Below are positions 7,233 through 16,293 of a stretch of 64,000 nucleotides of DNA, piece by piece (position 1 is the first letter of the stretch; every line of letters starts with the position of its first letter). The notes beneath the pieces are model-generated. The model did not search any database. It was not told the DNA's origin and saw only the letters and a program-made list of their open reading frames with translations. Both the position numbers and the translations under genes were made by a program. The DNA comes from Nonomuraea jabiensis (GTDB lineage Bacteria > Actinomycetota > Actinomycetes > Streptosporangiales > Streptosporangiaceae), in NCBI RefSeq assembly GCF_014204795.1, contig NZ_JACHMB010000001.1, positions 5,468,501 to 5,532,500 of the forward strand. Reading direction: 5' to 3'.

Positions 7233-7889
7233 TTATGTAGGGATCCTCCGCCAGGCGGCGTCCGTGATGATCAGGTGGTCGAGCAGCCGTAGTCCCACCG
7301 TCTCGGCAGCTCGGACGAGTTGGGCCGTGGCCTCGAGGTCGGATTGGCTCGGTTCGAGGGAGCCGGCCGGGTGGTTGTGCGCGAGGCCGAACATGGCCCC
7401 GCTCGCGGTGAGCACTTCCGTGATCACCTCCCGGATCGGCACCGCCGTGTGGTCGGACGCGCCTTCGGTCAGGATCGAATGCTTCAGCACCCTGCCACGC
7501 GTGTCGCACACCACCAGGACGAGCCGCTCCTGTTTGCGGCCGCGGAGCAGCGGGGCGCAGTGGTTGGCGAGATCGGATGTGCTTGTGATCCGTTCGCGCT
7601 CGGGCCACGCGTCCGCACGGCGTACGAGATGAAAGGCCGCGGCGACTCGCGCGGCCTTGGCGGGGCCCACTCCGGGCACGGCGAGTAACCGATGCGGGTC
7701 CGAACGGCGCAGACCATCGAGATCTCCGCAGTGCTTGATCACCTGGCTGGCCAGATCCAGCGCACTCGACCCTCGAAATCCCGAGCCGAGCAGCACGGCC
7801 AGCAGCTCGCGGTCCGCCAGCGCGGCGGCGCCGCTGGCCATGAGCCGTTCGCGTGGCCGGTCGCTCTTGGACAGGTCTTTGACTCGCAT
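7233..7889 (-). CDS. radC: RadC-family JAB/MPN domain protein
   Basis: A 218-residue RadC/YeeS-type protein. Residues about 1-95 hold the UPF0758 N-terminal region with a helix-hairpin-helix (LLAVPGVGPAKAARVAAAF). Residues about 100-218 form the MPN/JAMM-like domain with the metal-binding signature AHNHPAGSLEPSQSDLE (H171, H173, D184), complete and in frame. ATG at 7889 begins MRVKDLSKSDRPRERL, the usual RadC start. Despite its name the family's role in DNA repair is not established; members often travel with mobile DNA. Here it is intact among transposase and pseudogene debris. Confidence 0.88.
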   Translation of the reverse strand: MRVKDLSKSDRPRERLMASGAAALADRELLAVLLGSGFRGSSALDLASQVIKHCGDLDGLRRSDPHRLLAVPGVGPAKAARVAAAFHLVRRADAWPERERITSTSDLANHCAPLLRGRKQERLVLVVCDTRGRVLKHSILTEGASDHTAVPIREVITEVLTASGAMFGLAHNHPAGSLEPSQSDLEATAQLVRAAETVGLRLLDHLIITDAAWRRIPT

Positions 7890-8050
7890 CGGCAACCTCC
7901 GCGACCGTTGTATCAGCGCGCACCGACAATCTCTGACCTGCACTTTTACCGGAATCCAGCGTTCGTCGCCGGATGGGCGAAATGTGTCAGCCCGGCGCGT
8001 GCTCGGATCAACAGCATGCGTGGATTGAGGCACATCGTCTCGTAGAGGGA

Positions 8051-8560
8051 ATGACCATGAGAGCGCTCGTGGCCAAGCAGTGCGGCCCGCCGGCTCCCTT
8101 CACCAATCGAGGATCGTCTCGCCCCGGACAGCTCCAGGTTCGGGTGCGAGGCCTCGATCAACCCTGCCGACCCGCTGTTGGCCGATGGGACCGTGCAACC
8201 TGGTGCCGCTGGACTTTCCGCACATATCGGCACCGACTTCGCCGGAACCGTGACGAAGCTCGGGCTGGACGTGGATGGCTTCGAGGTGGTCGAGGTGTTG
8301 GGGTTCTGCGCCCCGCCGTCCTACGCGAGCGGCGCTGGCCCTGGCGCTCAGGGCGAGCCGTTGATCGCAGCTGCCACGGTGATCCGGTCTGGAGGGCGGC
8401 TGCTCAGCACCATGCCCGGAACGCCCGAACAGTCCGCGTTCGGCCGGGAAGATCTCTCGGTGTGCACGCTGAAGGTCCAGAACCATCCATTCCCGCCATC
8501 GCCGCCCGCCTGTCCGAAGGAATCCGGTCAGCCGCCGGTACGGATTCGATGATGCTGTTC
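8051..8560 (+). pseudogene. zinc-type quinone oxidoreductase (MDR family) pseudogene
   Basis: MTMRALVAKQCGPPAPF at 8051, behind a GAGGGA ribosome site, is a classic start of NADPH:quinone reductase-like MDR proteins. In shifting frames it continues with GQLQVRVR, SINPADPLLADGTVQ, then IGTDFAGTVTKLGLDVDGFE, the catalytic-domain core. The nucleotide-binding half is largely deleted; only a late segment, ATVIRSGGRLLSTMPGTPEQ, remains near 8380-8440. At least two frameshifts and one large internal deletion make this a dead gene. Confidence 0.75.
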
Positions 8561-9239
8561 GGGCTTTTCCGGATCTCGCCGGTACGCGGCACGATGCCGG
8601 TCGGATGACGCGCGTCGTCGGACACGAGTGGCATGGGGACGCCGGTGAGCTGAACGTGCATACCCGCCTCCGTTCGATCCGATACCTGGAGAGGCCTCGT
8701 CCGCAGATCCTTGCGTGAACTCGGCTGGTCGGCGCCGGCCGGCCCAGCGTCGCTGTGGGCGCATCGCAACGCCGTACGCCTGCGGTCCGCTGCTCGTCAC
8801 CGTTGGTGTGGGCAGCCGCGCGCTTCAACTCGGCCAGGCCATGGCGCATCATGGTCACCGCCAGCGCCGCGAACGCGCAGTGCTGCCGCGATCTCGACGC
8901 CGCCTGCCTGAGCGACGATGTGGCTCCCGTCAGGCTGGACGAGGATTTCGATGCGATCCTCGACGCCTACGGCGGTTCGCTGGACGCGTATCGTCACCAG
9001 CTCCGTCGCGGAGGTGGAAAGATGACCGCGTCGACCGATCGGGTGAAGTTCGAGCTGTCGGCGGCCCGGCGTGTCCGCCTGATGATGGCCTGCTTCGTGC
9101 GCTCGCAGAATTCGTAGACCAGTGCAAATGTGCCCGATCACGGACCGGATTGACCCGCTGGAGAGCCTCGCGGCGGCTCACCAAACCGCCCCCTGCCTGG
9201 CCGAATGGAGGCGATCGCCGCCATACCCCGACTGAGGGG
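8561..9239. other. no supported gene; probable degraded coding DNA
   Basis: About 680 bases with only short frames. A plus-strand stretch around 8930-9117 (VRLDEDFDAILDAYGG to LMMACFVRSQNS) has gene-like composition but no recognisable family and no clear start. It lies next to the broken oxidoreductase and may belong to the same decayed segment. Confidence 0.45.
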
Positions 9240-9268
9240 CTCCGGGCGAGAAGGGGCTTCGCCCGGAG
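9240..9268. terminator. hairpin downstream of the HutC-type regulator
   Basis: CTCCGGGCGA (9240-9249) pairs perfectly with TCGCCCGGAG (9259-9268) around a 9-base loop, 18 bp past the stop of the leftward GntR/UTRA gene. There is no T-run, as is common for actinobacterial terminators. Confidence 0.5.
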
Positions 9269-9286
9269 ACGTCCGCGTCCGATATA

Positions 9287-10003
9287 TCAGACGGGCATGC
9301 TGTACGTGACTCTGAACCGGTCGCCTGGAACGACGATGTCGCTCGTCTCGACGGGACGGTCACCTGCCCAGTGGGTGCGTTCGATGTGCAGTACGTGAAC
9401 GCCGGCCGCCAGATCGAGCGCGTCGCTCTCCGCGGGGCGCGGAACCCGCGAGTGCACGCTCTCGACGACTTCGGTGATCTTTATGCCGTGCGCGTACATC
9501 CTGGCGACCAGGCTCCGCCGCTCCTCCTCGGAGTGGGGGGTGAACTCCAGCGGTTCGTACGACGTGGCGAGCTGCAGCGGTCTGCCCTCGCCGCGAAAGA
9601 TGTAGTGCGTTCTGGTCAGCGTGGTCGACTCGCTGAGGCGCAGGCGTCTGGCGATGTCGGGCCCCGCTTCGGTGGGTTCGCTGTGCCAGTCCCATGTCAC
9701 GCGTCTGCCCTGTGACTGCAGGTCGGCCGCGAACGGGGCAGGGTGATCGAGAAAGCGCCATCGGTAGAGCGGGGTCAGGTCGGGGCGTTCCCTGACGTAA
9801 TGGCCCGAGCCCACGCGGCCGATGATGAGGCCCTCGCTCGCGAGCACGCGCAGCGCGTGCCGGGCAGCGGTCTCTCCGACCTGATATTTACGGGTCAGCT
9901 GCGCTCGTGATGGGATCGGCGCGCCGGGGGGAAGGGTGCCGTCGGTGATCTGCCGCCGAATGTCTTCGACGACACGCAGGTAGACCGGATCTGAGGTGGC
10001 CAC
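9287..10003 (-). CDS. GntR/HutC-family transcriptional regulator (GntR + UTRA domains)
   Basis: A 238-residue repressor-type protein. Residues about 5-72 are a GntR winged helix (VYLRVVEDIRRQITDGTLPP, then a wing ending VGSGHYVRE). Residues about 90-235 form a UTRA ligand-binding domain ending in HWAGDRPVETSDIVVPGDRF, where ligands such as sugar phosphates or amino-acid derivatives bind in characterised HutC members. Start is GTG at 10003-10001 with AGGGA eight bases upstream; a longer start at 10042 has no ribosome site. No target gene is adjacent, so the regulon is unknown. Confidence 0.85.
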   Translation of the reverse strand: MATSDPVYLRVVEDIRRQITDGTLPPGAPIPSRAQLTRKYQVGETAARHALRVLASEGLIIGRVGSGHYVRERPDLTPLYRWRFLDHPAPFAADLQSQGRRVTWDWHSEPTEAGPDIARRLRLSESTTLTRTHYIFRGEGRPLQLATSYEPLEFTPHSEEERRSLVARMYAHGIKITEVVESVHSRVPRPAESDALDLAAGVHVLHIERTHWAGDRPVETSDIVVPGDRFRVTYSMPV

Positions 10004-10903
10004 TAGTCCATCCCTGGGGGTTCGTGTGAGGCGTTGCCCCATGTTGCCGTATTCGGCAGGTAACCGACCGTCATCGATGGGCGTTGGAGCCCCAACTTTG
10101 CGATGGCAGAAAATTATCGGAGAAACCCTGTAACGCCGGTGTAAGAGGGGCCGATTCTCCGGTAGAGGTCGTCGATGTGTGTACCCCCGAGCACATATCG
10201 GCGGCCTCTTCCAATTTGCGCACCTGCGGCCGCGGCGGCGCCCTGACCAGCCGCTGACCTGGCCCTTTAAGGGCATCCGCACCGTCCGGCCGACACCTCG
10301 CCGGTCGAGACCTACACGGACTGCGGAGCTGCCTGAGTGATCTTGACGTGAGGTGCCTGCCTGCACGTTACCTCGCGAGGCGCGCGATGGGCAGGACTTC
10401 AAAACGAGCGGTGGGTGCGCTTTCGCGCGGGGTGTGCAGCTGTTTGAGTCCGCCGGTGGCTGTGGCTTGGAACGCGGTGGCTGCGGGCCCGAGTTGAGTC
10501 GGCCTGGCTGGTGAGGCGGTGACTGGGTGCTGCTGGGTGGCGGGCTGCCTTGTGAGGCATGCGATGGGCGGGCTGTCGAGGCCCACGATGGCCGGCGATG
10601 CCCGGTTGAGGCGCCTTGCTGGTGAGTTGTTGGCTGGTGAGCGCCTGCGGCGGGAGCTGTTGTCATGCGGGGCCTGCGGTCGGAGTGGGTAGCCGCCCAC
10701 GTCAGCGCTCCTGGCGACTGACCACCAGGCGCAAGTGGTCTTCTGGTCTCACCGCGGAGTGGCCGTACCTCACTGGGCCACTTTTCCCTAAGTTGGTGGT
10801 GCTGACTCCGACATAGATCACTCTCCGGGGCATATCGCGCAGCGCCGTGCCAAGCCACAGCTGACCTGTGCTCCTCAGAGATGTCCAAGCAAGAGGAACT
10901 TTC
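10004..10903. other. 900-bp gene-free region between GntR and GNAT genes
   Basis: The left part holds the promoter side of the GntR gene and an imperfect inverted repeat, AAGAGGGGCCGAT (10143-10155) against ATCGGCGGCCTCTT (10197-10210). From about 10380 to 10690 the plus strand is G/T-rich with degenerate repeats such as GGCGATGGGC and GCTGGTGAG. Open frames here have no recognisable domains. The end contains the promoter side of the acetyltransferase gene. Confidence 0.55.
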
Positions 10904-11347
10904 ATGATCGACATAGGCAAGCTCCTTCCATCCGATCGGGATGTCTGGGAGGACTTGTTCCGCGCGTACATCGACTTCTATCAGCGGATCGAACCGGACA
11001 AGATGTACGACCGCGCATGGCAGGAGTTCCAGGCGGACACCCGCCTGCACGCGTTCGGGGCGAAATTGGACGGCAGGCTCGTCGGCATCACGCACTTCTT
11101 CACCCACGCGAACACCTCAGCGCCCGACACCAACGTCTGTTACCTCCAGGACCTGTTCACCGCTCCAGACGTCCGAGGCAGAGGCGTGGCTCGCGCGCTG
11201 ATCGAAGCTGTGACCGCCTGGGCCCGAGAGCGCGGCTGCTCCCGCGTGTACTGGAACACGCACGAGTCGAACGCGACAGCACGCCGCTTGTACGACAAGG
11301 TGGCTGAGAATCGAGGATTCATCAAATACCAGATCGAACTGTCGTAG
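10904..11347 (+). CDS. GNAT-family N-acetyltransferase
   Basis: A 147-residue single-domain GNAT protein that would transfer acetyl from acetyl-CoA to an unknown amine. The CoA pyrophosphate-binding motif A is LQDLFTAPDVRGRGVARALI, with the R-x-x-G-x-A loop, followed by ERGCSRVYWNTHESNATARR and YDKVAENRGFIKYQIEL, the usual GNAT C-terminal strands. ATG at 10904 has AAGAGGA seven bases upstream; an earlier in-frame start at 10868 lacks one. It stands alone between gene-poor stretches. Confidence 0.88.
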   Translation: MIDIGKLLPSDRDVWEDLFRAYIDFYQRIEPDKMYDRAWQEFQADTRLHAFGAKLDGRLVGITHFFTHANTSAPDTNVCYLQDLFTAPDVRGRGVARALIEAVTAWARERGCSRVYWNTHESNATARRLYDKVAENRGFIKYQIELS

Positions 11348-12102
11348 CAGTAGCCTCTCGAGGTGACGGGGTCACCGTGCGCAGCCGGGCTCGCCCTCGG
11401 AGCTGGGGGAGCGTAACGGCCGCTGCGCTCCTCTGAGGCGTCCGCCGGGGCGAGAATGTCTCGCAACCGCCAGATGCGGCTTCCCTCCAGAGTGAGGGGC
11501 GTGGGCTGACGGGGGGTACGCACCGGATCACCGAAACCGCCGGCCGCTCGGCCGGCTGGGCGCTGCGGCCGGAACCGCCACCTGCGGCTTGGTGTGGTTT
11601 TAATGGTCGTATGCGGCCTGGCAGGTACTTTGGCTGCGGGGGAATGTCGGGTAGCCGGTGCTGTCATCGGCTGTGACGGTGGGATTCGGCACACTATGCG
11701 ATCCGACAGGTGTTCGGTTGCGGTGGGAAGGCACGGCAGTCCGTTCTCCTTTTCGGCTGCGACAGCAAGACGTAGGGCTCTTTGTGGCCTGATGGGTGCT
11801 TTGGACGCTGCGGCGAGATCCGGCACCACGCGTGACCGCCATTCGGGCTTGCTGGTCAGGCGCGGGGCCCCGCCTGGCCGCCGTACGGGCGTGGCGGGCC
11901 GGCGTGATGCGCGGCGTGGCTTGATGGGTGCGGTCGCTGTAACCTGGCGATCAGTGGAGCAGGTGCCGATGCAAGGTGAGATGGATGTCGTCGTCAGGGA
12001 AGGCTCTGAGATGCCCGCGAAAGGGGGCAAAAAGCGGCTCCAGGCAGGCAAAGCGGGGTGGCGGCGTCCAATGGATTTCTGAATCCAGGTAGCGTTCGCA
12101 CT
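11348..12102. other. 750-bp gene-free G-rich region upstream of dapA
   Basis: No supported gene. Long open frames cross it, but none has a ribosome site, conserved motif or normal amino-acid composition. The last 40 bases contain a small inverted repeat (GGATT/AATCC at about 12073-12085) and a TAGCGT hexamer at 12090-12095, 7 bases before the dapA ATG. That could be a -10 element for a leaderless transcript. Confidence 0.45.
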
Positions 12103-13020
12103 ATGGCATCGCCAACTGGAACCACAGACGCGCCCTTCGGCCGCATGTTGACCGCCATGGTCACGCCGTTCACTCCTGACGGCGAGGTCGATTATGTGGC
12201 CGTGCGACGTCTTGCCGCCTATCTGGTGGACGAGCAGCACAACGACGGCTTGATCGTCAACGGGACGACCGGTGAGTCGCCCACCACGTCGGACGAGGAG
12301 AAGCAGCGCATCGTCAGCGCCGTTCTCGAGGCGGTAGGCGATCGCGCGACTGTGGTCGCAGGGGCGGGCACCAACGACACCCGCCACAGTGTCGAGCTCG
12401 CGAAGCAGGCGGCACGTGCGGGCGCGCACGGTCTGCTGGTGGTGACGCCCTACTACAACAAGCCCCCTCAGGAGGGGCTGTACCAGCACTTCACCGCCGT
12501 CGCCGACGCGACCGATCTTCCGGTGATGTTGTACGACATTCCGGGACGCAGTGGTGTGCCGATCAAGACCGAGACTCTGCTGAGGCTGGCGCAGCACGAA
12601 CGCATCGTGGCCGTCAAGGACGCCAAGGGTGATCTGTTCGCCGCCAGCCAGGTGATGAGCGCGACCGATCTGGCGTTCTACTCCGGCGACGACCTGCTCA
12701 ACCTGGCCTGGCTCTCCCTGGGGGCGGCCGGGTTCGTCAGCGTCGTCGGCCACGTGGTGGGCGCCGAGCTGGCGCGGATGATCCGCCTCCACAAGAACGG
12801 TGAGGTCTCCCAGGCCCTGGCCGTACACAGCCAGGTGGCCCCCGTGGTAGACGGGATCATGCTGCGCGCCGGTGGCGCGATCATGGCAAAGGCGGCACTG
12901 AGCATGGTGGGCGTACCGGTGGGTTCGGTACGACTGCCGCTCGTGGACGCGACAGAGACGCAAATCGCCGAGCTGCGTGCTTGCCTGGTAGCCGGCGGGG
13001 TGAAGTTGACAGACGCATAG
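12103..13020 (+). CDS. dapA: 4-hydroxy-tetrahydrodipicolinate synthase
   Basis: A 305-residue TIM-barrel class I aldolase that condenses pyruvate with aspartate semialdehyde, the first committed step to diaminopimelate and lysine. Seen here: the substrate loop NGTTGESPTTSDEE (residues 53-66), the YYNKPPQEGLYQHF segment, the Tyr of YDIPGRSG (Y144) and the Schiff-base Lys in VAVKDAKGD (K172). Length is standard for the family. ATG at 12103 lacks a good ribosome site; an upstream GTG at 12058 is open in frame but adds non-conserved residues. It precedes rnj by 54 bp, a pairing widely conserved in actinobacteria. Confidence 0.93.
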   Translation: MASPTGTTDAPFGRMLTAMVTPFTPDGEVDYVAVRRLAAYLVDEQHNDGLIVNGTTGESPTTSDEEKQRIVSAVLEAVGDRATVVAGAGTNDTRHSVELAKQAARAGAHGLLVVTPYYNKPPQEGLYQHFTAVADATDLPVMLYDIPGRSGVPIKTETLLRLAQHERIVAVKDAKGDLFAASQVMSATDLAFYSGDDLLNLAWLSLGAAGFVSVVGHVVGAELARMIRLHKNGEVSQALAVHSQVAPVVDGIMLRAGGAIMAKAALSMVGVPVGSVRLPLVDATETQIAELRACLVAGGVKLTDA

Positions 13021-13074
13021 GAACGGGGAGGAACCGGGAGTTTTGAGAACACGATCTGACCGTGGGGGCCAGGC

Positions 13075-14760
13075 ATGAGCCATCCGCATCCTGAGCTTGG
13101 TCCCCCGCCGGTGCTGCCTGACGGCGGCTTGCGCATCGTCGCGCTCGGCGGATTGGGGGAGATCGGCAGGAACATGGCCGTCTTCGAATACGACGGCCGC
13201 CTGCTGATCGTCGACTGCGGGGTGCTTTTCCCCGAGCCCGATCAGCCGGGCGTCGACCTCATCCTGCCCGACTTCGAATACATCAGGGACCGGCTCGACG
13301 ACGTCGAAGCCGTGGTGCTCACGCACGCTCACGAAGACCACATCGGGGCGGTGCCATACCTGCTGCGCGAGCGGCGCGATATCCCGCTCATCGGATCGAA
13401 GCTCACGCTTGCCCTGATCGAGGCCAAGCTCACCGAGCACAGGATCCAACCGACCAAACTCGAGGTCGTCGAGGGAGAACGGCACACCTTCGGGCCGTTC
13501 GACTGCGAGTTCCTCGCGGTCAACCACTCGATCCCCGACGCACTGGCCGTCGCCATCAGGACGCCTGCGGGCATAGTCCTGCACACCGGCGACTTCCGCA
13601 TGGACCAGTTGCCGAGCGACGGCCGCCTCACCGACCTCGGCGGTTTCGCCAGGCTCGGCACCGAGGGCGTCGACCTGCTGATGTCCGACTCGACCAACGC
13701 CGAAGTACCAGGGTTCGTCACCAGCGAACGCGAGATCGGGCCGGTCATCGACGAGGTGATCCGTACCTCCGAACAGCGGGTCATCGTGGCCAGCTTCGCC
13801 TCGCACGTGCACCGCATTCAGCAGGTGATGGACGCGGCCGCCAAGCACCGCCGCAAGGTGGCGCTGGTCGGACGTTCGATGGTCCGCAACATGGGCGTGG
13901 CCCGCGACCTGGGTTATCTCAAGGTGCCGCCGGAGCTGATCGTCGACTCGCGTGACATCGAGGAGTGGCCGCCGCAGGACGTGGTGCTCATCTGCACCGG
14001 CTCTCAAGGCGAGCCCATGGCCGCGCTGTCCAGGATGGCCAACCGCGATCATCCGATCCGCATCGCCGAGGGCGACACCGTACTCCTGGCCTCGTCGCTG
14101 GTTCCGGGGAACGAGACCGCGGTCAACAAGGTGATCAACGGACTGACCAGGTGGGGCGCCCGCGTCGTGCACAAGGGCAACGCCAAGGTGCACGTCTCCG
14201 GCCACGCGGCCGCCGGCGAACTCCTGTACGTGCTCAACCTGACCCGCCCGTCGAACTTCATGCCCGTTCACGGTGAGTGGCGTCATTTGCGTGCGCACGC
14301 CAAGCTGGCCGCCCTCACGGGCGTGCCCGAGGACCACATCGTGATCGCCGAGGACGGCGTCGTGGTGGACCTGGTCGACGGCCGGGCGAAGATCGTCGGT
14401 GCGGTTCACGCCGGGTACGTCTACGTCGATGGCTCGTCGGTGGGCGAGATCACCGACACCTCGCTGAAGGACCGCAGGATCCTCGGCGACGAGGGGTTCA
14501 TCTCGGTGGTCGTCGTGGTCGACTCCAACACGGGCAAGCTCACCGCCGGCCCCGAGATCCACGCGCGTGGTTCCGGCATCGACCCCGCCCAGTTCGAGGA
14601 GTTCATCCCGCAGATTCAGCGAGCTCTCGAGGAGAAGGCCGCGGACGGGGTGGTCGACATGCAGGAGATCCGGCGGGTGGTCCGCCGTACGGTGGGACGC
14701 TGGGTAAGCGACACCTACCGCCGCCGCCCCATGATCATCCCTGTGGTCCTGGAGGTCTGA
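13075..14760 (+). CDS. rnj: ribonuclease J
   Basis: A 561-residue metallo-beta-lactamase/beta-CASP ribonuclease with both endo- and 5'-exonuclease activity in characterised members, acting in mRNA decay and rRNA maturation. The zinc-binding HAHEDH motif is at residues 84-89, preceded by VALGGLGEIGRNM, the RNase J N-terminal signature. HTGDFRMDQ, SDSTNAEVPGF and the beta-CASP block with RGNAK-like VVHKGNAKVHVSGHAA follow. The C-terminal domain continues to residue 561. ATG at 13075. It is downstream of dapA, probably in the same transcript, and ends at a perfect hairpin. Confidence 0.95.
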   Translation: MSHPHPELGPPPVLPDGGLRIVALGGLGEIGRNMAVFEYDGRLLIVDCGVLFPEPDQPGVDLILPDFEYIRDRLDDVEAVVLTHAHEDHIGAVPYLLRERRDIPLIGSKLTLALIEAKLTEHRIQPTKLEVVEGERHTFGPFDCEFLAVNHSIPDALAVAIRTPAGIVLHTGDFRMDQLPSDGRLTDLGGFARLGTEGVDLLMSDSTNAEVPGFVTSEREIGPVIDEVIRTSEQRVIVASFASHVHRIQQVMDAAAKHRRKVALVGRSMVRNMGVARDLGYLKVPPELIVDSRDIEEWPPQDVVLICTGSQGEPMAALSRMANRDHPIRIAEGDTVLLASSLVPGNETAVNKVINGLTRWGARVVHKGNAKVHVSGHAAAGELLYVLNLTRPSNFMPVHGEWRHLRAHAKLAALTGVPEDHIVIAEDGVVVDLVDGRAKIVGAVHAGYVYVDGSSVGEITDTSLKDRRILGDEGFISVVVVVDSNTGKLTAGPEIHARGSGIDPAQFEEFIPQIQRALEEKAADGVVDMQEIRRVVRRTVGRWVSDTYRRRPMIIPVVLEV

Positions 14761-14770
14761 GCCCTCCCAC

Positions 14771-14800
14771 GGTACGGCAGGCGCGTTCGTCTGCCGTACC
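14771..14800 (+). terminator. hairpin terminator after rnj
   Basis: GGTACGGCAG (14771-14780) and CTGCCGTACC (14791-14800) form a perfect 10-bp stem with a 10-base loop, starting 10 bases past the rnj stop. The G-rich rather than T-rich tail is usual in high-GC actinomycetes. Confidence 0.65.
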
Positions 14801-15315
14801 CCTGGGGGAGCAGGGTGTGGGACGTACATCCGCGCATGTCGCCTGGTCGGTCGGGAGGCCGGCGGAAGGCCGGGCGTTTCGCTTTGTGCCTTGGTCATGT
14901 CCCTACTACTGCTCCGGCCGTCCTTGCACTCGCGAGCGGGACCGGTGGCTTTGGTGCTGGTGGGCGTCCCAAGGGGTCGGCAGGAACCGTGCCTGCGAAG
15001 GAACGGCGACGTTACGAGCGACCCGATTCGTTGGGCGTTGCTGGCTGTCGGAGACGGTTGGGCTCGCTTGGCGCTTTTACGCGAGGCAAGCCGACGGCGC
15101 GCGCTGGTCGGACCGGATGCCGGGGACGAGTGGTCCTTCTCGGTTCGCAAGGTGACAGTGAGTCCATGGATCCTGCCGGCGCCTTCGCGTTCGGTGAACA
15201 GGCATGCTCGCTTGGCCTGTGGTGCCGCTGCGACGGTGTTGCGGCGTACCTCCGGGAGACCGCTGATGCGGCGGATAAGTTGCCAAGCGAGTCTGAGCCG
15301 GGAAGTGGCGCTCGG
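14801..15315. other. gene-free region between rnj and the duplicated permease tail
   Basis: About 515 bases. Frames are open on several strands because of high GC, but none shows a domain or a start with ribosome site. It is convergent space downstream of rnj. Confidence 0.45.
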
Positions 15316-15621
15316 CCTGATGTGGTCTTGGGGCGGTCGCATCGAGGGCTCCGGGGTGGACATCTCAGGCGTCTTTCCGATTTGCCAGCCATATCGCCGC
15401 TGCCAAGGGGAGCACTGCGTGCGTGGCCAGGACTGTGGCAGCTGCGGGGGATAGGAGGGAGCCGTTTGCTGATGTGGTGTTGTGGTGGTGGCGTCGAAGG
15501 CTTCGGGGTGGACATCTCAGGCGTCTCGTCGGCCTACCAGCCATATGGCCACTGCCAAGGGGAGCGCTGCGTACGCGATCAGCACCGCGGCGGCCGCTGC
15601 GGGAGATAGGAGCGAGCCGTA
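15316..15621. repeat. tandem duplication of about 153 bp carrying the 3' end of an ABC-2 permease gene
   Basis: A unit beginning CTGATGTGGT occurs at 15316 and again at 15469. Both copies include CGGGGTGGACATCTCAGGCGTC and a CCAGCCATAT...GCTGCCAAGGGGAG segment. The right copy is the living 3' end of the permease gene at 15517. The left copy encodes on the minus strand NGSLLSPAAATVLATHAVLP and then LAAAIWLANRKDA before an in-register TGA at 15365-15367. This is an orphan C-terminus of a second permease, so the left copy is a gene fragment. Confidence 0.75.
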
Positions 15622-16293
15622 TACCGAGGTATTGATCAGGTCGCCAGTGATCTCGCGGGGAAGTGCGCCGATCATCACAGAGCCGAGACGTTCACTCCAT
15701 GGCTCCGGGATGTTGCCAATGATTATGGGGATCACGTAGACGAGGCCGGCCAAGGAGGCGATCGAGGCGGCGGTCGAGCGGAAGAGCGCGCCCAAGCCCA
15801 AGCCGAGCAGCGCGAACGTGGGCACTGTGAGACTAATGGCAGTGAGGAGCGGCAGCCGGTCCGTGAAAGCGTCGGTGTACGCGCCGGAGAAGCGGTCGCC
15901 GATCACCCATCGGGTGACGAAGTAGGTGCCGAAGACTGTCACCAAGCCGATGATCAGACCCAGCGTGCCGACAATGGCGGATTTGGCGACGAGGACGGGC
16001 CAACGGCGCGGGACGATGGTCAAGCTCGTTCTGATCAAGCCGGTCACGTATTCGGAAGTGATGGCAAGCGTGCCCAGGATGCCCATGCACAGTTGGGGCA
16101 CGATCACGATGACCTCCTCCAGGTCTGCGATCCGAGCGCCGGGTCGCTGGGCGGCGGGGGCGGTGTCGTACATGTTGGCGGCCATCACGGCGAGCGCGAA
16201 CCCCAAGACAACCGTGCCGAGGCTGAGGCTGACAATCAGGTGCGTGGAGCGGAGGGAACGTACCTTCAGCCATTCCGAGGTGAGAACGCTCAT
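15517..16293 (-). CDS. ABC-2 type permease, copy A
   Basis: A 258-residue membrane protein with about six hydrophobic segments. It opens MSVLTSEWLKVRSLRSTHLI, the EWLKxRS start typical of ABC-2 permeases, and contains QLCMGILGTLAITSEYVTGL with the conserved SEY-TG element. It ends AALPLAVAIWLVGRRDA. It is paralogous to the permease at 17049 (same SEYATG, same C-terminal RRDV/RRDA). It probably pairs with the ATPase at 17810 for export of an unknown hydrophobic compound, although 755 bp of gene-free DNA separate it from copy B. Confidence 0.85.
   Translation of the reverse strand: MSVLTSEWLKVRSLRSTHLIVSLSLGTVVLGFALAVMAANMYDTAPAAQRPGARIADLEEVIVIVPQLCMGILGTLAITSEYVTGLIRTSLTIVPRRWPVLVAKSAIVGTLGLIIGLVTVFGTYFVTRWVIGDRFSGAYTDAFTDRLPLLTAISLTVPTFALLGLGLGALFRSTAASIASLAGLVYVIPIIIGNIPEPWSERLGSVMIGALPREITGDLINTSVYGSLLSPAAAAAVLIAYAALPLAVAIWLVGRRDA

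Noticed and set aside
8051..8560. Functional quinone oxidoreductase
   Set aside because: The nucleotide-binding domain is mostly missing and the frame changes at least twice.
11140..15363. A 1407-codon open frame on the minus strand across dapA and rnj
   Set aside because: It lies antisense to two unmistakable genes and its translation is biased His/Arg/Asp/Val with no domain; it is a GC-content shadow.
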